Shown: piece by piece, positions 46,395-54,404 of the stretch | Layout of the letters: each line of letters starts with the position of its first letter | How positions within the stretch are numbered: the first letter of the stretch is position 1 | Origin: JBOGED01 sp050743205 | GTDB lineage: Bacteria; Actinomycetota; Nitriliruptoria; Euzebyales; Egibacteraceae | Assembly: GCA_050743205.1 (NCBI GenBank) | Contig: JBOGEA010000002.1 | Location: 1 to 55,531 of the forward strand | Length of the DNA stretch: 55,531 bases | Direction of reading: 5' to 3' | Notes under the pieces: model-generated | Databases searched by the model: none | Told to the model about the DNA's origin: nothing | What the model saw: the letters and a program-made list of their open reading frames with translations, nothing else | Made by a program: the position numbers and the translations under genes

Positions 46395-46596
46395 ACCGCG
46401 GCAGCTCTCCGATCACGCTCAGGCAGGCTGAGATGCCCCGCCGCATCGCACCAGCAGTGTAGGCCGCGCAGCCCTGCGCTGTGCTCCCGATGCCGGTATG
46501 CGTTGCACGCCCTGCAACAGAACTGCCACAGCCCCGGGTCATGCTTGGGTCCATCGCGAGGGCCGAACTCGCCGAACCCGCCCGAGCAGGACGTTG
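46395..46596. promoter_or_regulatory. Divergent promoter region, AfsR-like gene / sigma-factor gene
   Basis: The gap between the two divergent regulators should contain both promoters. A GTTGCA...TGCAAC dyad (46502-46518) could be an operator. No core promoter boxes could be fixed. Confidence 0.35.
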
Positions 46597-47190
46597 ATGA
46601 TGATCACATCCGAATCCATCGATCTTGCCGCATACCTCCAAGATGCCCGCGCTGGCGACGAGCACGCGTGGGCCGCGCTCGTCGCTCGCTTCAACGGGCT
46701 GGTATGGGCGGTGGCCCGCGGCTACGGGCTCGACGCGGCCGAGGCCTCCGATGTCGCTCAGACGACATGGCTGCGGCTCGTCGAGCACCTGGAGCGCATC
46801 CGCGAACCGGAGCGCCTGGGCGCGTGGCTCGCGAAGACGGCCCAGAGGGAGGCGTTCCGCACCCTGCGGCGAGCGGGTCGTCAGTACCCGACCGCCGATC
46901 TGGACTGCCTGGACCACGCCGACCGCTCGGCCACCAGCCCGGAGCATCGAGTGCTGGACCTCGAACGCGATCGCATTCTGTGGGAGTGCGTCGAAGAACT
47001 CCCGACCCGCTGCCGGACGCTGCTGCGGGTGCTCGTCGCTGATCCCCGTCCCAGTTACGAGGAGGTCAGCGCCGCGCTGGAGATGCGCATGGGCAGCATC
47101 GGCCCCACCCGCGCCCGCTGCCTCATGCGCTTGCGCAGCCAACTCGCCCGCGCCGGCCTCACCGCCGAAACCGCCGCCTCCGCCGCCTGA
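46597..47190 (+). CDS. ECF-like sigma-70 family factor
   Basis: 197 residues from the first of two adjacent ATGs. Region 2 reads AWAALVARFNGLVWAVARGYGLDAAEASDVAQTTWLRLVEHLERI with LGAWLAKTAQREAFRTLRR. Region 4 (VLDLERDRILWECVEELPTRCRTLLRVLVADPRPSYEEVSAALEMRMGSIGPTRARCLMRLRSQLAR) has the helix-turn-helix. The two regions are linked by a short acidic loop. No anti-sigma gene is adjacent. The 3' end is followed by a hairpin 13 bp after the stop. Confidence 0.9.
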   Translation: MMITSESIDLAAYLQDARAGDEHAWAALVARFNGLVWAVARGYGLDAAEASDVAQTTWLRLVEHLERIREPERLGAWLAKTAQREAFRTLRRAGRQYPTADLDCLDHADRSATSPEHRVLDLERDRILWECVEELPTRCRTLLRVLVADPRPSYEEVSAALEMRMGSIGPTRARCLMRLRSQLARAGLTAETAASAA

Positions 47191-47202
47191 GGCGGACAAC
47201 CG

Positions 47203-47256
47203 TCACCCCAACTTCGACTTTGGGGCGCATAGGCCCCCAAGTCGACGTTGGGGTGA
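47203..47256. terminator. Terminator-like hairpin after the sigma-factor gene
   Basis: The arms starting TCACCCCAAC and ending TTGGGGTGA are almost exact complements, with two mismatches, around a CGCATAGG loop. It lies between the sigma gene and the convergent VapC remnant, so it may stop both. Confidence 0.65.
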
Positions 47257-47455
47257 GCGCATCGAACGCCGGCTGGATGGCCGTAAAGCGATCGATGGCG
47301 ATGTAGCGGTGCAGGATCTCCTGCAGCACCTCCGCATCCGTCACCAGCCGATCGCTGCGGCTCACGGCGGCTTCCAGCAGTCGTCTCGTCGCTTCCTTAT
47401 TGGGGTGCTCGGCCCCGATCAAGTACATGGGAATATTGGAGTCGACCAGGATCAT
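47257..47455 (-). pseudogene. VapC-like PIN toxin, truncated
   Basis: Only the first ~66 residues of a ~130-residue PIN protein remain: MILVDSNIPMYLIGAEHPNK with the first active-site Asp, and LVTDAEVLQEILHRY with the conserved Glu. Family similarity stops exactly at the edge of the 47203-47256 hairpin. The open frame beyond it encodes hairpin and antisense sigma sequence. The later PIN acidic residues are absent, so RNase activity is not expected. Confidence 0.75.
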
Positions 47456-47711
47456 CGGGTGGCCGGGTCATCGAGGTAGCCGTGTTCGATCTCGGCGAGC
47501 AGGGTCTCGATGTCCCCCGTAGGAAAGGCGTGCCGGCTGGCGGTCCGGATGACCTCCAGCTTCCGGGCGGGATCGCCGCTGGCCTCGTGGCGCCTCGCGG
47601 CCCGAATGACGTGTCGGACCCAGTCGGAGACGGTCATCCCACGCCGTTGGGCAACGCTTGAGATCTGGAGAACTCGTCGTCGTCGAACAGCACCTGCAAG
47701 CGCTTACTCAT
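47452..47711 (-). pseudogene. VapB-like antitoxin, frameshifted
   Basis: The ATG at 47711 gives MSKRLQVLFDDDEF. A one-base indel near 47672 separates this from ISSVAQRRGMTVSDWVRHVIRAARR and the acidic C-terminus. Repaired, it would be an ~86-residue ribbon-helix-helix antitoxin. An internal ATG at 47637 could still yield the 61-residue C-terminal part. It overlaps the VapC remnant start by 4 bp. Confidence 0.7.
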
Positions 47712-47789
47712 GGCATGAGTCTCACGCCTTCAGCGATGAGGACGACCTCCCAAGCCTGGTGATGAGCACATCGTGACAGATGCGGCTGC

Positions 47790-50546
47790 TCATTCGCCCG
47801 GAAGCGCCGGTGTCAGGCTGATGGCCAGCTCCGTCCGCGAGCTGACTCCGAGTTTGGCATAGACATGGTGCAGGTGGTTGTCGACGGTGCGGACCGACAG
47901 CACCAGTCGCTCGGCGATGCGTTGGCTGCTCAGCCCCTGTGCCGCCAGGCCCGCGATCTCCCGCTCCCGCAGACTGAGCGGTTGCGGCAGGACCGCAAGC
48001 TCAAGCCCGGGAGTGCGGCAGCCCTCGCAGCGCGCGGCCAGACTCTGGGATCGTCCGGCGGCGGCACGGGCGCTCGCGGATCTCCCCGCCCGCTGATGAG
48101 CGCGAGCCGCCTCCGCCGCGGCCTCGGCAGCGATCAGGACGGCTCCCAGATCCTCGAAGGTCGCCGAGACCCTCTGGAGGGCGGGCGCTTCACCGGTTAC
48201 GAGCGCCGCCGCATGCGCGGCGTAGGCGGACACGAGGCGTCCGTCGACGACCCCGTCAGCCAGAACCGCGAGCCGGTCGGCCACCTCGCCCGCCAGCCCC
48301 AGGCGGACGGCTTCGTGCAGGGCGAAAGCCTCAACGGCGTAGCTGCCGTGAGCCTGCGCGGTCGCTGCCATGCCCAGCGCGGTCGTCCGGGCCGCGGCCA
48401 CCGCACCGCCGCGGACCACCACCCAGATGCGCCCAACCTCACGATTGGGCACGAAGCACGGCTCCGGGGTGACCGCGTCAGCCTCCCGCAAGGCCGCCCG
48501 CGCGGCGTCGAGATCCCCGAGCAGCGCGCTCGCCTCCGCGAGGCAGCCCAGGCACCATGCCAGGCTGTACACCCCGAATGCCTTGGATTCCTGGCGCAGA
48601 AGCGATGCCGCCTCGCGCAGCCGTCCCGCCGCGGACCGAGCCAAGCCGCTGCTCAACGCGACTTGGCCGAGCGCCATCGCCCACCCGGTCTGCAGATCAT
48701 GCGCACGTTGATCGAGCGCCGCGCGATAGCGGGCTTTCGCCAATGCGCGGGCGTCGTCGAGCCGGCCCGCGACACCGTAGGCGAAGCACAGGCCGAGACG
48801 AAGCAGCTCGACGACCTCCGGCAGCTGCTCGTCCGACCGCCCGAGCGCGGTGACCACCTGCTCGGCCGTGCTGATGGCGGTCTTGGTCGCGCCGGTCTGG
48901 GTCCAGGCGGGTACCGCCACCAGCAGGGCGCGCACCCGCGCTCGCTGGCTGGCCTCCGGTCGGTCGAGCACTGCCGAGACCGCATCCAGAGCCTGGCGAG
49001 ACCGGCCTTGGGCGAGCGCGACCGTCCCGCGCATGGCGCGCAGCTCATCGCGCAGATCCTCATCGGCCACGACGTCCTCGGCACGGCTGACCACCGCCTC
49101 AGCGTCCCCCACGCGGCCGAAGCCGGTGACGAGGTTGGCGGCCCTGGCCAACGCGACCCTCGCCCGGTCGGCCTCGGTGCGCGCCGCGGGTTCGAGCTCG
49201 CCGAGCAGTTCCTCCGCCTCACGAGCGCGGCCGGCCGTATGCAGCGACTCCGCCGCGATCAGCGAGGCGTCGAACCCCGTCCCCGCCTCGACCGCCGCCT
49301 GTGCCAGTCGAGCGGCAAGGGCGGGATCGAACAGCGCCCGAGCGCGCAACGCCGCGGCGAGGAGCAGATCGGGATCGCAGCGTCCGCCGCCCTCCAATCG
49401 CCACAAGGCGAGGCGCAGGAGGTCGTCCCGGCGGCGGCATCCAGTGGCCTGGAGCGCCTCCGCCAGACCGCGACGGATGGCGCGTGCGCGCAGCACCGGC
49501 ATCGTCGCCCTCAGCACCTCACCGTAGACCGGGTGAGCCAATCGCAGGCGCACGCGCCGACGATCCACGTTGACGCTCACGAACCCGGCACGCTCGGCCA
49601 CCTCCATCGGCGGCTCGTGCACCCATCCGTCAGTGGCTGCCCGCGCGTCGGTCGGGACCGGGGCAGACAGCGCCTCCAACAGGCTGGCCTCCAGCGGCTC
49701 TCCGACGGCGACGACCTCCAGCCCGGCCCGCACCTCGGGATCCAGCCGCTGCAACCGCCCCTCGACCAGCTCGGCCAGGCGGGTCCCGACCATCGTCGCG
49801 GCCCCGCCCCGCCAGATCCCGGCAACCTCGACCAGCGCGCCGGTCTCCGATGCCTCGACCATCAGCTCGCGGAGGAACAAGGGGTTGCCCTCGCTCAGGC
49901 GCCACAACCGATGCAAGGTCTGCCCGTCCACCGGGCCACCGGCCGCGGCACGGACGAGCTGGTGCACCTCGTCCTCGCCGAGCGGCTCGATCTCCACGCG
50001 CTCCGCCAGATCGTCCTTCCACAGCGCGGTCACTGCATCCGGGCTCTGCTCACCGCCGCGCACGGTGGCAAGGATCTGTGCCGTGCCAGTTCTCGCGAGC
50101 CAGTGCACCAGCGCGGCCGACGCGTCGTCGAGCAGGTGTCCGTCATCGACACCCAGGACGAGCCGCCGCCCACGGTGCCGCTCACCCAAACCGCGGATGG
50201 TTCGCTGGAGCAGGTCCAGGCGGGTGGGGGGCTCCTGCTCCGGCTGCGGTAACAGGTCCACCACGGGTCCGTAGGGGATGCTGGCCGCCGCCCTGGTCGC
50301 CACCGTCCACAGCGTGTCGAGCCCGCGTCGGCCGGCCTCGTCGAGCGCCTCCACGGCCAGCCGGGTCTTGCCGACGCCCGCCGCACCGACCAGCACCACA
50401 CCCGCACAACCGGGGCGGCGCATCGCCCCCGCGATCCGCCGCAACACCTCCCGCCGCCCCACGAGCGGCCAAACCCCCGGCATCGGCACCGATGGTACCG
50501 GGCCCACCGATCCGCTCGCGGGTGCGCGGTGATCCTTCGCAATCAT
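47790..50546 (-). CDS. LuxR-family regulator with N-terminal ATPase (LAL type)
   Basis: 918 residues from ATG 50546 with AGGTG upstream (a GTG at 50561 is possible). The AAA/STAND domain includes WPLVGRREVLRRIAG, Walker A GAAGVGKT (54-61) and LVLGVDDGHLLDDAS (Walker B). Long helical TPR-like repeats fill the middle. The C-terminal LSLREREIAGLAAQGLSSQRIAERLVLSVRTVDNHLHHVYAKLGVSSRTEL is the LuxR/GerE helix-turn-helix. LAL regulators usually activate catabolic or secondary-metabolism genes in response to a ligand; the target here is unknown. Confidence 0.93.
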   Translation of the reverse strand: MIAKDHRAPASGSVGPVPSVPMPGVWPLVGRREVLRRIAGAMRRPGCAGVVLVGAAGVGKTRLAVEALDEAGRRGLDTLWTVATRAAASIPYGPVVDLLPQPEQEPPTRLDLLQRTIRGLGERHRGRRLVLGVDDGHLLDDASAALVHWLARTGTAQILATVRGGEQSPDAVTALWKDDLAERVEIEPLGEDEVHQLVRAAAGGPVDGQTLHRLWRLSEGNPLFLRELMVEASETGALVEVAGIWRGGAATMVGTRLAELVEGRLQRLDPEVRAGLEVVAVGEPLEASLLEALSAPVPTDARAATDGWVHEPPMEVAERAGFVSVNVDRRRVRLRLAHPVYGEVLRATMPVLRARAIRRGLAEALQATGCRRRDDLLRLALWRLEGGGRCDPDLLLAAALRARALFDPALAARLAQAAVEAGTGFDASLIAAESLHTAGRAREAEELLGELEPAARTEADRARVALARAANLVTGFGRVGDAEAVVSRAEDVVADEDLRDELRAMRGTVALAQGRSRQALDAVSAVLDRPEASQRARVRALLVAVPAWTQTGATKTAISTAEQVVTALGRSDEQLPEVVELLRLGLCFAYGVAGRLDDARALAKARYRAALDQRAHDLQTGWAMALGQVALSSGLARSAAGRLREAASLLRQESKAFGVYSLAWCLGCLAEASALLGDLDAARAALREADAVTPEPCFVPNREVGRIWVVVRGGAVAAARTTALGMAATAQAHGSYAVEAFALHEAVRLGLAGEVADRLAVLADGVVDGRLVSAYAAHAAALVTGEAPALQRVSATFEDLGAVLIAAEAAAEAARAHQRAGRSASARAAAGRSQSLAARCEGCRTPGLELAVLPQPLSLREREIAGLAAQGLSSQRIAERLVLSVRTVDNHLHHVYAKLGVSSRTELAISLTPALPGE

Positions 50547-50666
50547 GCACCTGAATTCCACACATCCCCGAGGTCGTCAAACCCCGAACACACCGCGCGC
50601 GCCTCCGGGAAGCGTCTCGCGCCGGCCTGCTCGACGAACTGCCGTTCCAACCAACCGCCAAGCAAC

Positions 50667-50696
50667 AGACCCTGCCCCGGGCTGGGGACAGGGTCT
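50667..50696. terminator. Terminator-like hairpin
   Basis: AGACCCTG-CCCC pairs with GGGG-A-CAGGGTCT around a short loop. It is placed 16 bp beyond the stop of the minus-strand gene 50713-51018, for which it is a likely terminator. Confidence 0.5.
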
Positions 50697-50712
50697 GCGC
50701 TGCTTCGGCGTC

Positions 50713-51018
50713 TCAGGCGACGTCCGCGATCACGAGCACCTCCACTGATCCCCCGAAGGGATCGTCGAAGTTTCCGCTGCTGTCCCTCAGCACAAGGTCG
50801 ACGGCGAAGTTGACGACGTTGTTATTGATGGAAAGAACGTCGATGTCGACTTGCTGGCGGAGGACGTGGTGATCCCCGTTCCCATAGAAGATGTCGAATC
50901 CCTTGATCGCGGTGTTCGCCACACGCACAGCGGTCCCGAACACAGCGAAGCTGGTCTGCCGTTGCGGACCACCAGCAAGCGTGGGAAAATTGACAGTCAC
51001 GCTCCGAAAATCAAGCAT
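50713..51018 (-). CDS. Small beta-rich protein of unknown function
   Basis: 101 residues with alternating strand-like segments: RSVTVNFPTLAGG, QTSFAVFGTAVRVANTAIKGFDIFYGNGDHHVLRQQVDIDVL, NVVNFAVDLVLRDSSGNFDDPFGGSVEVLVIADVA. It probably forms a single beta-sandwich. The good upstream sequence and the hairpin after the stop support a real gene. No family was recognised. It is not close to the eCIS operon, so a link cannot be claimed. Confidence 0.6.
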   Translation of the reverse strand: MLDFRSVTVNFPTLAGGPQRQTSFAVFGTAVRVANTAIKGFDIFYGNGDHHVLRQQVDIDVLSINNNVVNFAVDLVLRDSSGNFDDPFGGSVEVLVIADVA

Positions 51019-51208
51019 ATGATTTCATTTCCTTCCCTGAAGAAGCCAGTCCGAGCACGCCACCGGATTCGTTGTCCGGCGGGCGGATCTGTTCGATCCA
51101 GAAAGGAGAGCCGTGGCCGCTGCCGCCAGAGATGAGCAACGACTGCTCAACTTCGACGGCTCGATTTGCGACTACTCAGTCGTCCAGCGGTGGTCCCGCG
51201 CCTTGGGT

Positions 51209-51979
51209 CTACCGCTCGGGTGGGAGCGCGACGCCGAAGCCGCGGACGGCGAGGGTGAGCAGGACCTGGCCGGGGGTGAGGAGCTCGGCCACCTTCGCAC
51301 GTGAGCGGCGCTCGAGCTGGCGCAGCCGGGCGTCGAGCGCGGAGGGGCCCTGTCGCCGGGCATCTTCGAGCAGCGCGGCGTTGCGCCACACTTTACGGCG
51401 GGCCTCGCGCAGCCACCGGGCGCTCGCGGCCAGGTTGAGGGGGTAGAGCAGACGGTCGAGGAGCGCGCGATCGCCGGGGGCCTCCACGGCGAGCAGCCTC
51501 CGGTACTCCTCGGGCACTCGGCGGATGACAACCCCATCGATATGCGCGAAGTCGGTGTGCCGCCGGGCGACGAGCCCGGGGTCGGCCCAGTCCTCGTCGC
51601 GCATCACCGCAAGCAGAGCCTGCGGAAGGTCGAAGTTGAGGTGCGCGTTCAGCCCCACCAACTGATGTCTCAGGGGTGGGATCGCCGGGTCACGGGCGGC
51701 CTCGAAGGCCAGCTGCCACGGGCCTGGCGAGGTCACTGTCCGCTCCCACTGCTCCAGCGCGTCGAGGTAGCGGTTCGCGAACGCGACGGCCCACCGCTCG
51801 ACCCACTCGGCGTCGAGGAATCCGCCCCGGCCGATCTCAGCCTTGACCGCGCGCGTGTTGCGGAGATACAGGCCGTGGAAGTGGCGCCTCTCATCGTCGC
51901 GCGCAAGCAGCGGGGCGTAGGCGGCCTCGAAGCGGGCGAGCAGCTCATCAATCGGTCTGGCGAACGGCATCACGCGCAT
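51209..51979 (-). CDS. DUF5995 family protein
   Basis: About 256 residues from the ATG at 51979 (51970 is also possible). Family features: IDELLARFEAAYAPLLARDDERRHFHGLYLRNTRAVKAEI, then WVERWAVAFANRYLDALEQW, LRHQLVGLNAHLNFDLPQALLAV and ARRHTDFAHIDGVV. The HLNFDLP and DF segments are the most conserved part of this actinobacterial family. It is helical and may be metal-dependent; no reaction is known. No obvious operon partner. Confidence 0.85.
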   Translation of the reverse strand: MRVMPFARPIDELLARFEAAYAPLLARDDERRHFHGLYLRNTRAVKAEIGRGGFLDAEWVERWAVAFANRYLDALEQWERTVTSPGPWQLAFEAARDPAIPPLRHQLVGLNAHLNFDLPQALLAVMRDEDWADPGLVARRHTDFAHIDGVVIRRVPEEYRRLLAVEAPGDRALLDRLLYPLNLAASARWLREARRKVWRNAALLEDARRQGPSALDARLRQLERRSRAKVAELLTPGQVLLTLAVRGFGVALPPER

Positions 51980-52519
51980 CCTCCCGGCCGTTGCGTGCGA
52001 TACGGCCCGCGCCACCCCACCCATATGTGGCTCTTGTCACCTATCCGTGGGTGGCTGATCCCTGTAGTGCGGGCAGCAAGCCGCTCGTTCCGGCCAGGCC
52101 CTGCCTCGCCGGAACGAGCGGGACGATCGCGCGCCAGAACTGGATATAAACGGTTAAACGGTCGCCACTCACAACCTCGGCCGCAGCCCGTGTCCACACT
52201 GCCGGCACCGAGCTGCGCAGGATTTGTCCTGTATGGCGGGAACTCTGCACACGGCACCACCAGCGTGTACGCCCACGCGGCGGCACCCCATCCTACCTGA
52301 TCAGCGAATCTGGCAACGACCGCAAGCAGGAGGGGGACGGATGGTGACAAAGCGCTCATACGGCTCTTCCTTCATCACCGTGGGATACGCAAACAGCTGA
52401 CACCTACAGGGATCGCCCGACCCGCCGGCTGATACAGCGCTGGCCTACGCGGTGAACGGGCGGCCGAGCTCGGTGTCCGTCATATCGATGATCTGCGGCA
52501 CCCGCAGGCGCTTCGCATG
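51980..52519. other. Long intergenic stretch
   Basis: No full-size gene is seen. A 19-codon ORF at 52341-52400 (plus strand) has a strong purine-rich ribosome binding site. The rest shows no repeat or RNA-like structure that I can support. Confidence 0.4.
52341..52400 (+). CDS. Possible 19-residue peptide
   Basis: ATG preceded by AGGAGGGGGACGG; the product begins MVTKRSYGSS and ends in ANS. It has a short Ser/Tyr-rich body and no downstream partner on the same strand. It may be a leader peptide, the truncated start of a lost gene, or chance. Confidence 0.2.
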   Translation: MVTKRSYGSSFITVGYANS

Positions 52520-53092
52520 TCAGCCGAGGAGTTTGGAGGCGTCGATGATCTGTTGGGCGACGTGGCGCATGGTCTGGTTGGTGCCGCGAGCGCGGGATTG
52601 GATGCGGGTGAAGGCCTCGGACTCGGTGAGGTTGGCGCGGTCCATGAGGATGCCTTTGGCACGCTCGACGAGTTTGCGGGCCTCCAACGCGTCGCTGAGA
52701 CGGTCGACCTCGGCGCGCAGCGCCTGGAACTCGGCGTAGCGGGCGACGGCCAGGCGCAGCGCGGAGTCGACCTGGCGGGCGTCGACCGGCTTCACGAGAT
52801 AGGCGGCGACACCGGCGTCGATGGCGCGGGCGACCAGCTGCGGGTCGTCGTGGGCGGTGATCGCCACGATCGCGACCCCCCCACCGCGCGCGATCTGGCG
52901 AGCGGCCTCCAGCCCGTCCATGCCCGGCATGACGAGGTCCATGACGACGGCGTCGGGCTGCGCGTCCTCGGCGGCGGCGACCGCGGCCCGCCCGTCGCCC
53001 ACGCGCCCGACGACCTTGTGGCCCGCGGCGGTGAGCTTCGCCTCCAATCCCAGGGCGATGACCGGGTCGTCCTCAGCGATCAGCACGCGCAT
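52520..53092 (-). CDS. ANTAR-domain response regulator (PdtaR-like)
   Basis: 190 residues from ATG 53092, preceded by GGAGGG (a GTG at 53098 is the alternative). The receiver domain has the acidic pair ED-D at the start, phospho-acceptor D52 in VVMDLVMPGMDG, T79 and K101 (YLVKP). The ANTAR domain (~132-186) has LVERAKGILMDRANLTESEAFTRIQSRARGTNQTMRHVAQQII. By family, phosphorylation lets ANTAR bind double-hairpin RNA and block terminators. It overlaps the kinase gene by ~20 bp and is likely its partner. Confidence 0.92.
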   Translation of the reverse strand: MRVLIAEDDPVIALGLEAKLTAAGHKVVGRVGDGRAAVAAAEDAQPDAVVMDLVMPGMDGLEAARQIARGGGVAIVAITAHDDPQLVARAIDAGVAAYLVKPVDARQVDSALRLAVARYAEFQALRAEVDRLSDALEARKLVERAKGILMDRANLTESEAFTRIQSRARGTNQTMRHVAQQIIDASKLLG

Positions 53093-54263
53093 GCTCACCC
53101 TCCGGCTCCACTGGGATGCTCACCAGCACCCGCCATCCTGCCGCATCGCGCGCCGTGGTGACCTCGCCGCCCATGCCGTCCTGGACGAGCCGCTCGATCA
53201 GCGCGAACCCCAGCCCGCCGCCCGAGCCCTCCTCCGGCCCCGGACCCTCGTCCGCGACGGCCAGCCGCAGGCGGTCGCCGCTGCGCGCAGAGGTCACCTC
53301 CAGGGTCACGGTGACCACGCCCCGCCCGTGGCGGAGCGCGTTGGTGACCAGCTCGTTGGTGACCAGGGCGGTCCAGGTCGCGTGGTCGCCCGGCAGCTCG
53401 ATGTCGTCGCCGCGCACCGTCACGGTCCGCCCGCCGCCCAGCCGCTCGGCCAGCAGCGTCGCGATGCGCTCGATGACCGGCCGCAGGCTGACGCGGCCGG
53501 CGGCGCGGTGCGCGAGCGACTGGTGAACCGCGGCGACGCTCTGGATGCGGCTGAGCGTCTCGTCGACCACAGCGCCCACGTCGCTGCTCCCCTTCCCCGC
53601 CTCCATCATGAGCAGGTCGCCGACCAGCTGGAGGTTGTTCTTGATGCGGTGATGGGCCTCGTCGGCCAACACGCGCTCCATGCGGGCCGCGTGCTCGGCC
53701 CGGGCGCGGGAGACCGCCGTGTCGGTCACGATGTCGGCCAGCACCGTGGCCACACCGCAGGCGCCGGCCAGCACGCCGAGCCGGACGACGAGCACGCCAC
53801 CCGGCGGCGCGTCGCCGGCCAGGGAGACGGCCAGCACATACCCGGCGAGCGCCAGAGCGTAGAGCGCGAGCTGGCGGCGGCGGTTCTCCGTGGTGGCGAT
53901 GAACGGCAGGACCAGGAAGTACAGCAGGTAGGAGTCAGAGGTCCAGCCGCCCTCCAGCAGCACGAGCATGGCGACCAGCAGGACCAGGGCGGTGCCCCAG
54001 ACGGTCAACACCGCCTCTCCGGGCGCGTGGCCCACGAGCCGGTCCCAGGGCAGCAGCGCGAGCAGCCCGTTCGCGACCGCGGCGGCGCCCGCCAGGATCC
54101 ACACCGCCTGCTGCGACGCGGCGATGCGCAGCGGCGAATGCGGCAGCAGCGACCCCGCGACGACCACGGCGACAGAGGCCCAGCCGAGCACGATCGCCAG
54201 GCGGACCATGCGGACGCGGAAGGTCTGGAGCGGATCGGCCTGGGGGGTTAGAGTAGGAGGCAC
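53073..54263 (-). CDS. HisKA_2 sensor kinase, PdtaS-like, with multi-helix membrane input
   Basis: 396 residues from a GTG (54263). Hydrophobic segments at ~20-40, ~50-72, ~85-103, ~112-125, ~131-150 and ~158-178 suggest about six membrane helices and no extracellular sensor domain. The HisKA_2 box DEAHHRIKNNLQLVGDLLMM places the phospho-histidine at ~205. The HATPase domain has TALVTNELVTNALRHG (N box), LAVADEGPG and GGGLGFALIERL. The known PdtaS is soluble with GAF-PAS input, so the membrane input here is a different type. It is divergent from the sigma-factor gene. Confidence 0.9.
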   Translation of the reverse strand: MPPTLTPQADPLQTFRVRMVRLAIVLGWASVAVVVAGSLLPHSPLRIAASQQAVWILAGAAAVANGLLALLPWDRLVGHAPGEAVLTVWGTALVLLVAMLVLLEGGWTSDSYLLYFLVLPFIATTENRRRQLALYALALAGYVLAVSLAGDAPPGGVLVVRLGVLAGACGVATVLADIVTDTAVSRARAEHAARMERVLADEAHHRIKNNLQLVGDLLMMEAGKGSSDVGAVVDETLSRIQSVAAVHQSLAHRAAGRVSLRPVIERIATLLAERLGGGRTVTVRGDDIELPGDHATWTALVTNELVTNALRHGRGVVTVTLEVTSARSGDRLRLAVADEGPGPEEGSGGGLGFALIERLVQDGMGGEVTTARDAAGWRVLVSIPVEPEGEHARADR

Positions 54264-54311
54264 AACTGTATTGTCTCCCGATCCTGGACGGTCCGGGGAC
54301 AGCGGCCACGA

Positions 54312-54340
54312 GGCCGACCGCCTGATAACGGCGGTCGGCC
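54312..54340 (+). promoter_or_regulatory. Strong hairpin in the leader of the sigma-factor gene
   Basis: GGCCGACCGCC and GGCGGTCGGCC are perfect complements around TGATAAC, followed by GTTTCTG. It lies 65 bp before the sigma start on the plus strand. It could be an attenuator or terminator. The adjacent ANTAR regulator makes RNA-level control an option, but the loop does not match the canonical ANTAR hexaloop. Confidence 0.4.
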
Positions 54341-54404
54341 GTTTCTGTGTTCGGACTCGTTCAGGGACGAAGACGCCGAGACAAGGAGTCGGCGCACGCC
54401 TGAC

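Noticed and set aside
51113..51304. 63-codon plus-strand ORF
   Set aside because: Its 3' half is antisense to the DUF5995 gene and the product has no family features.
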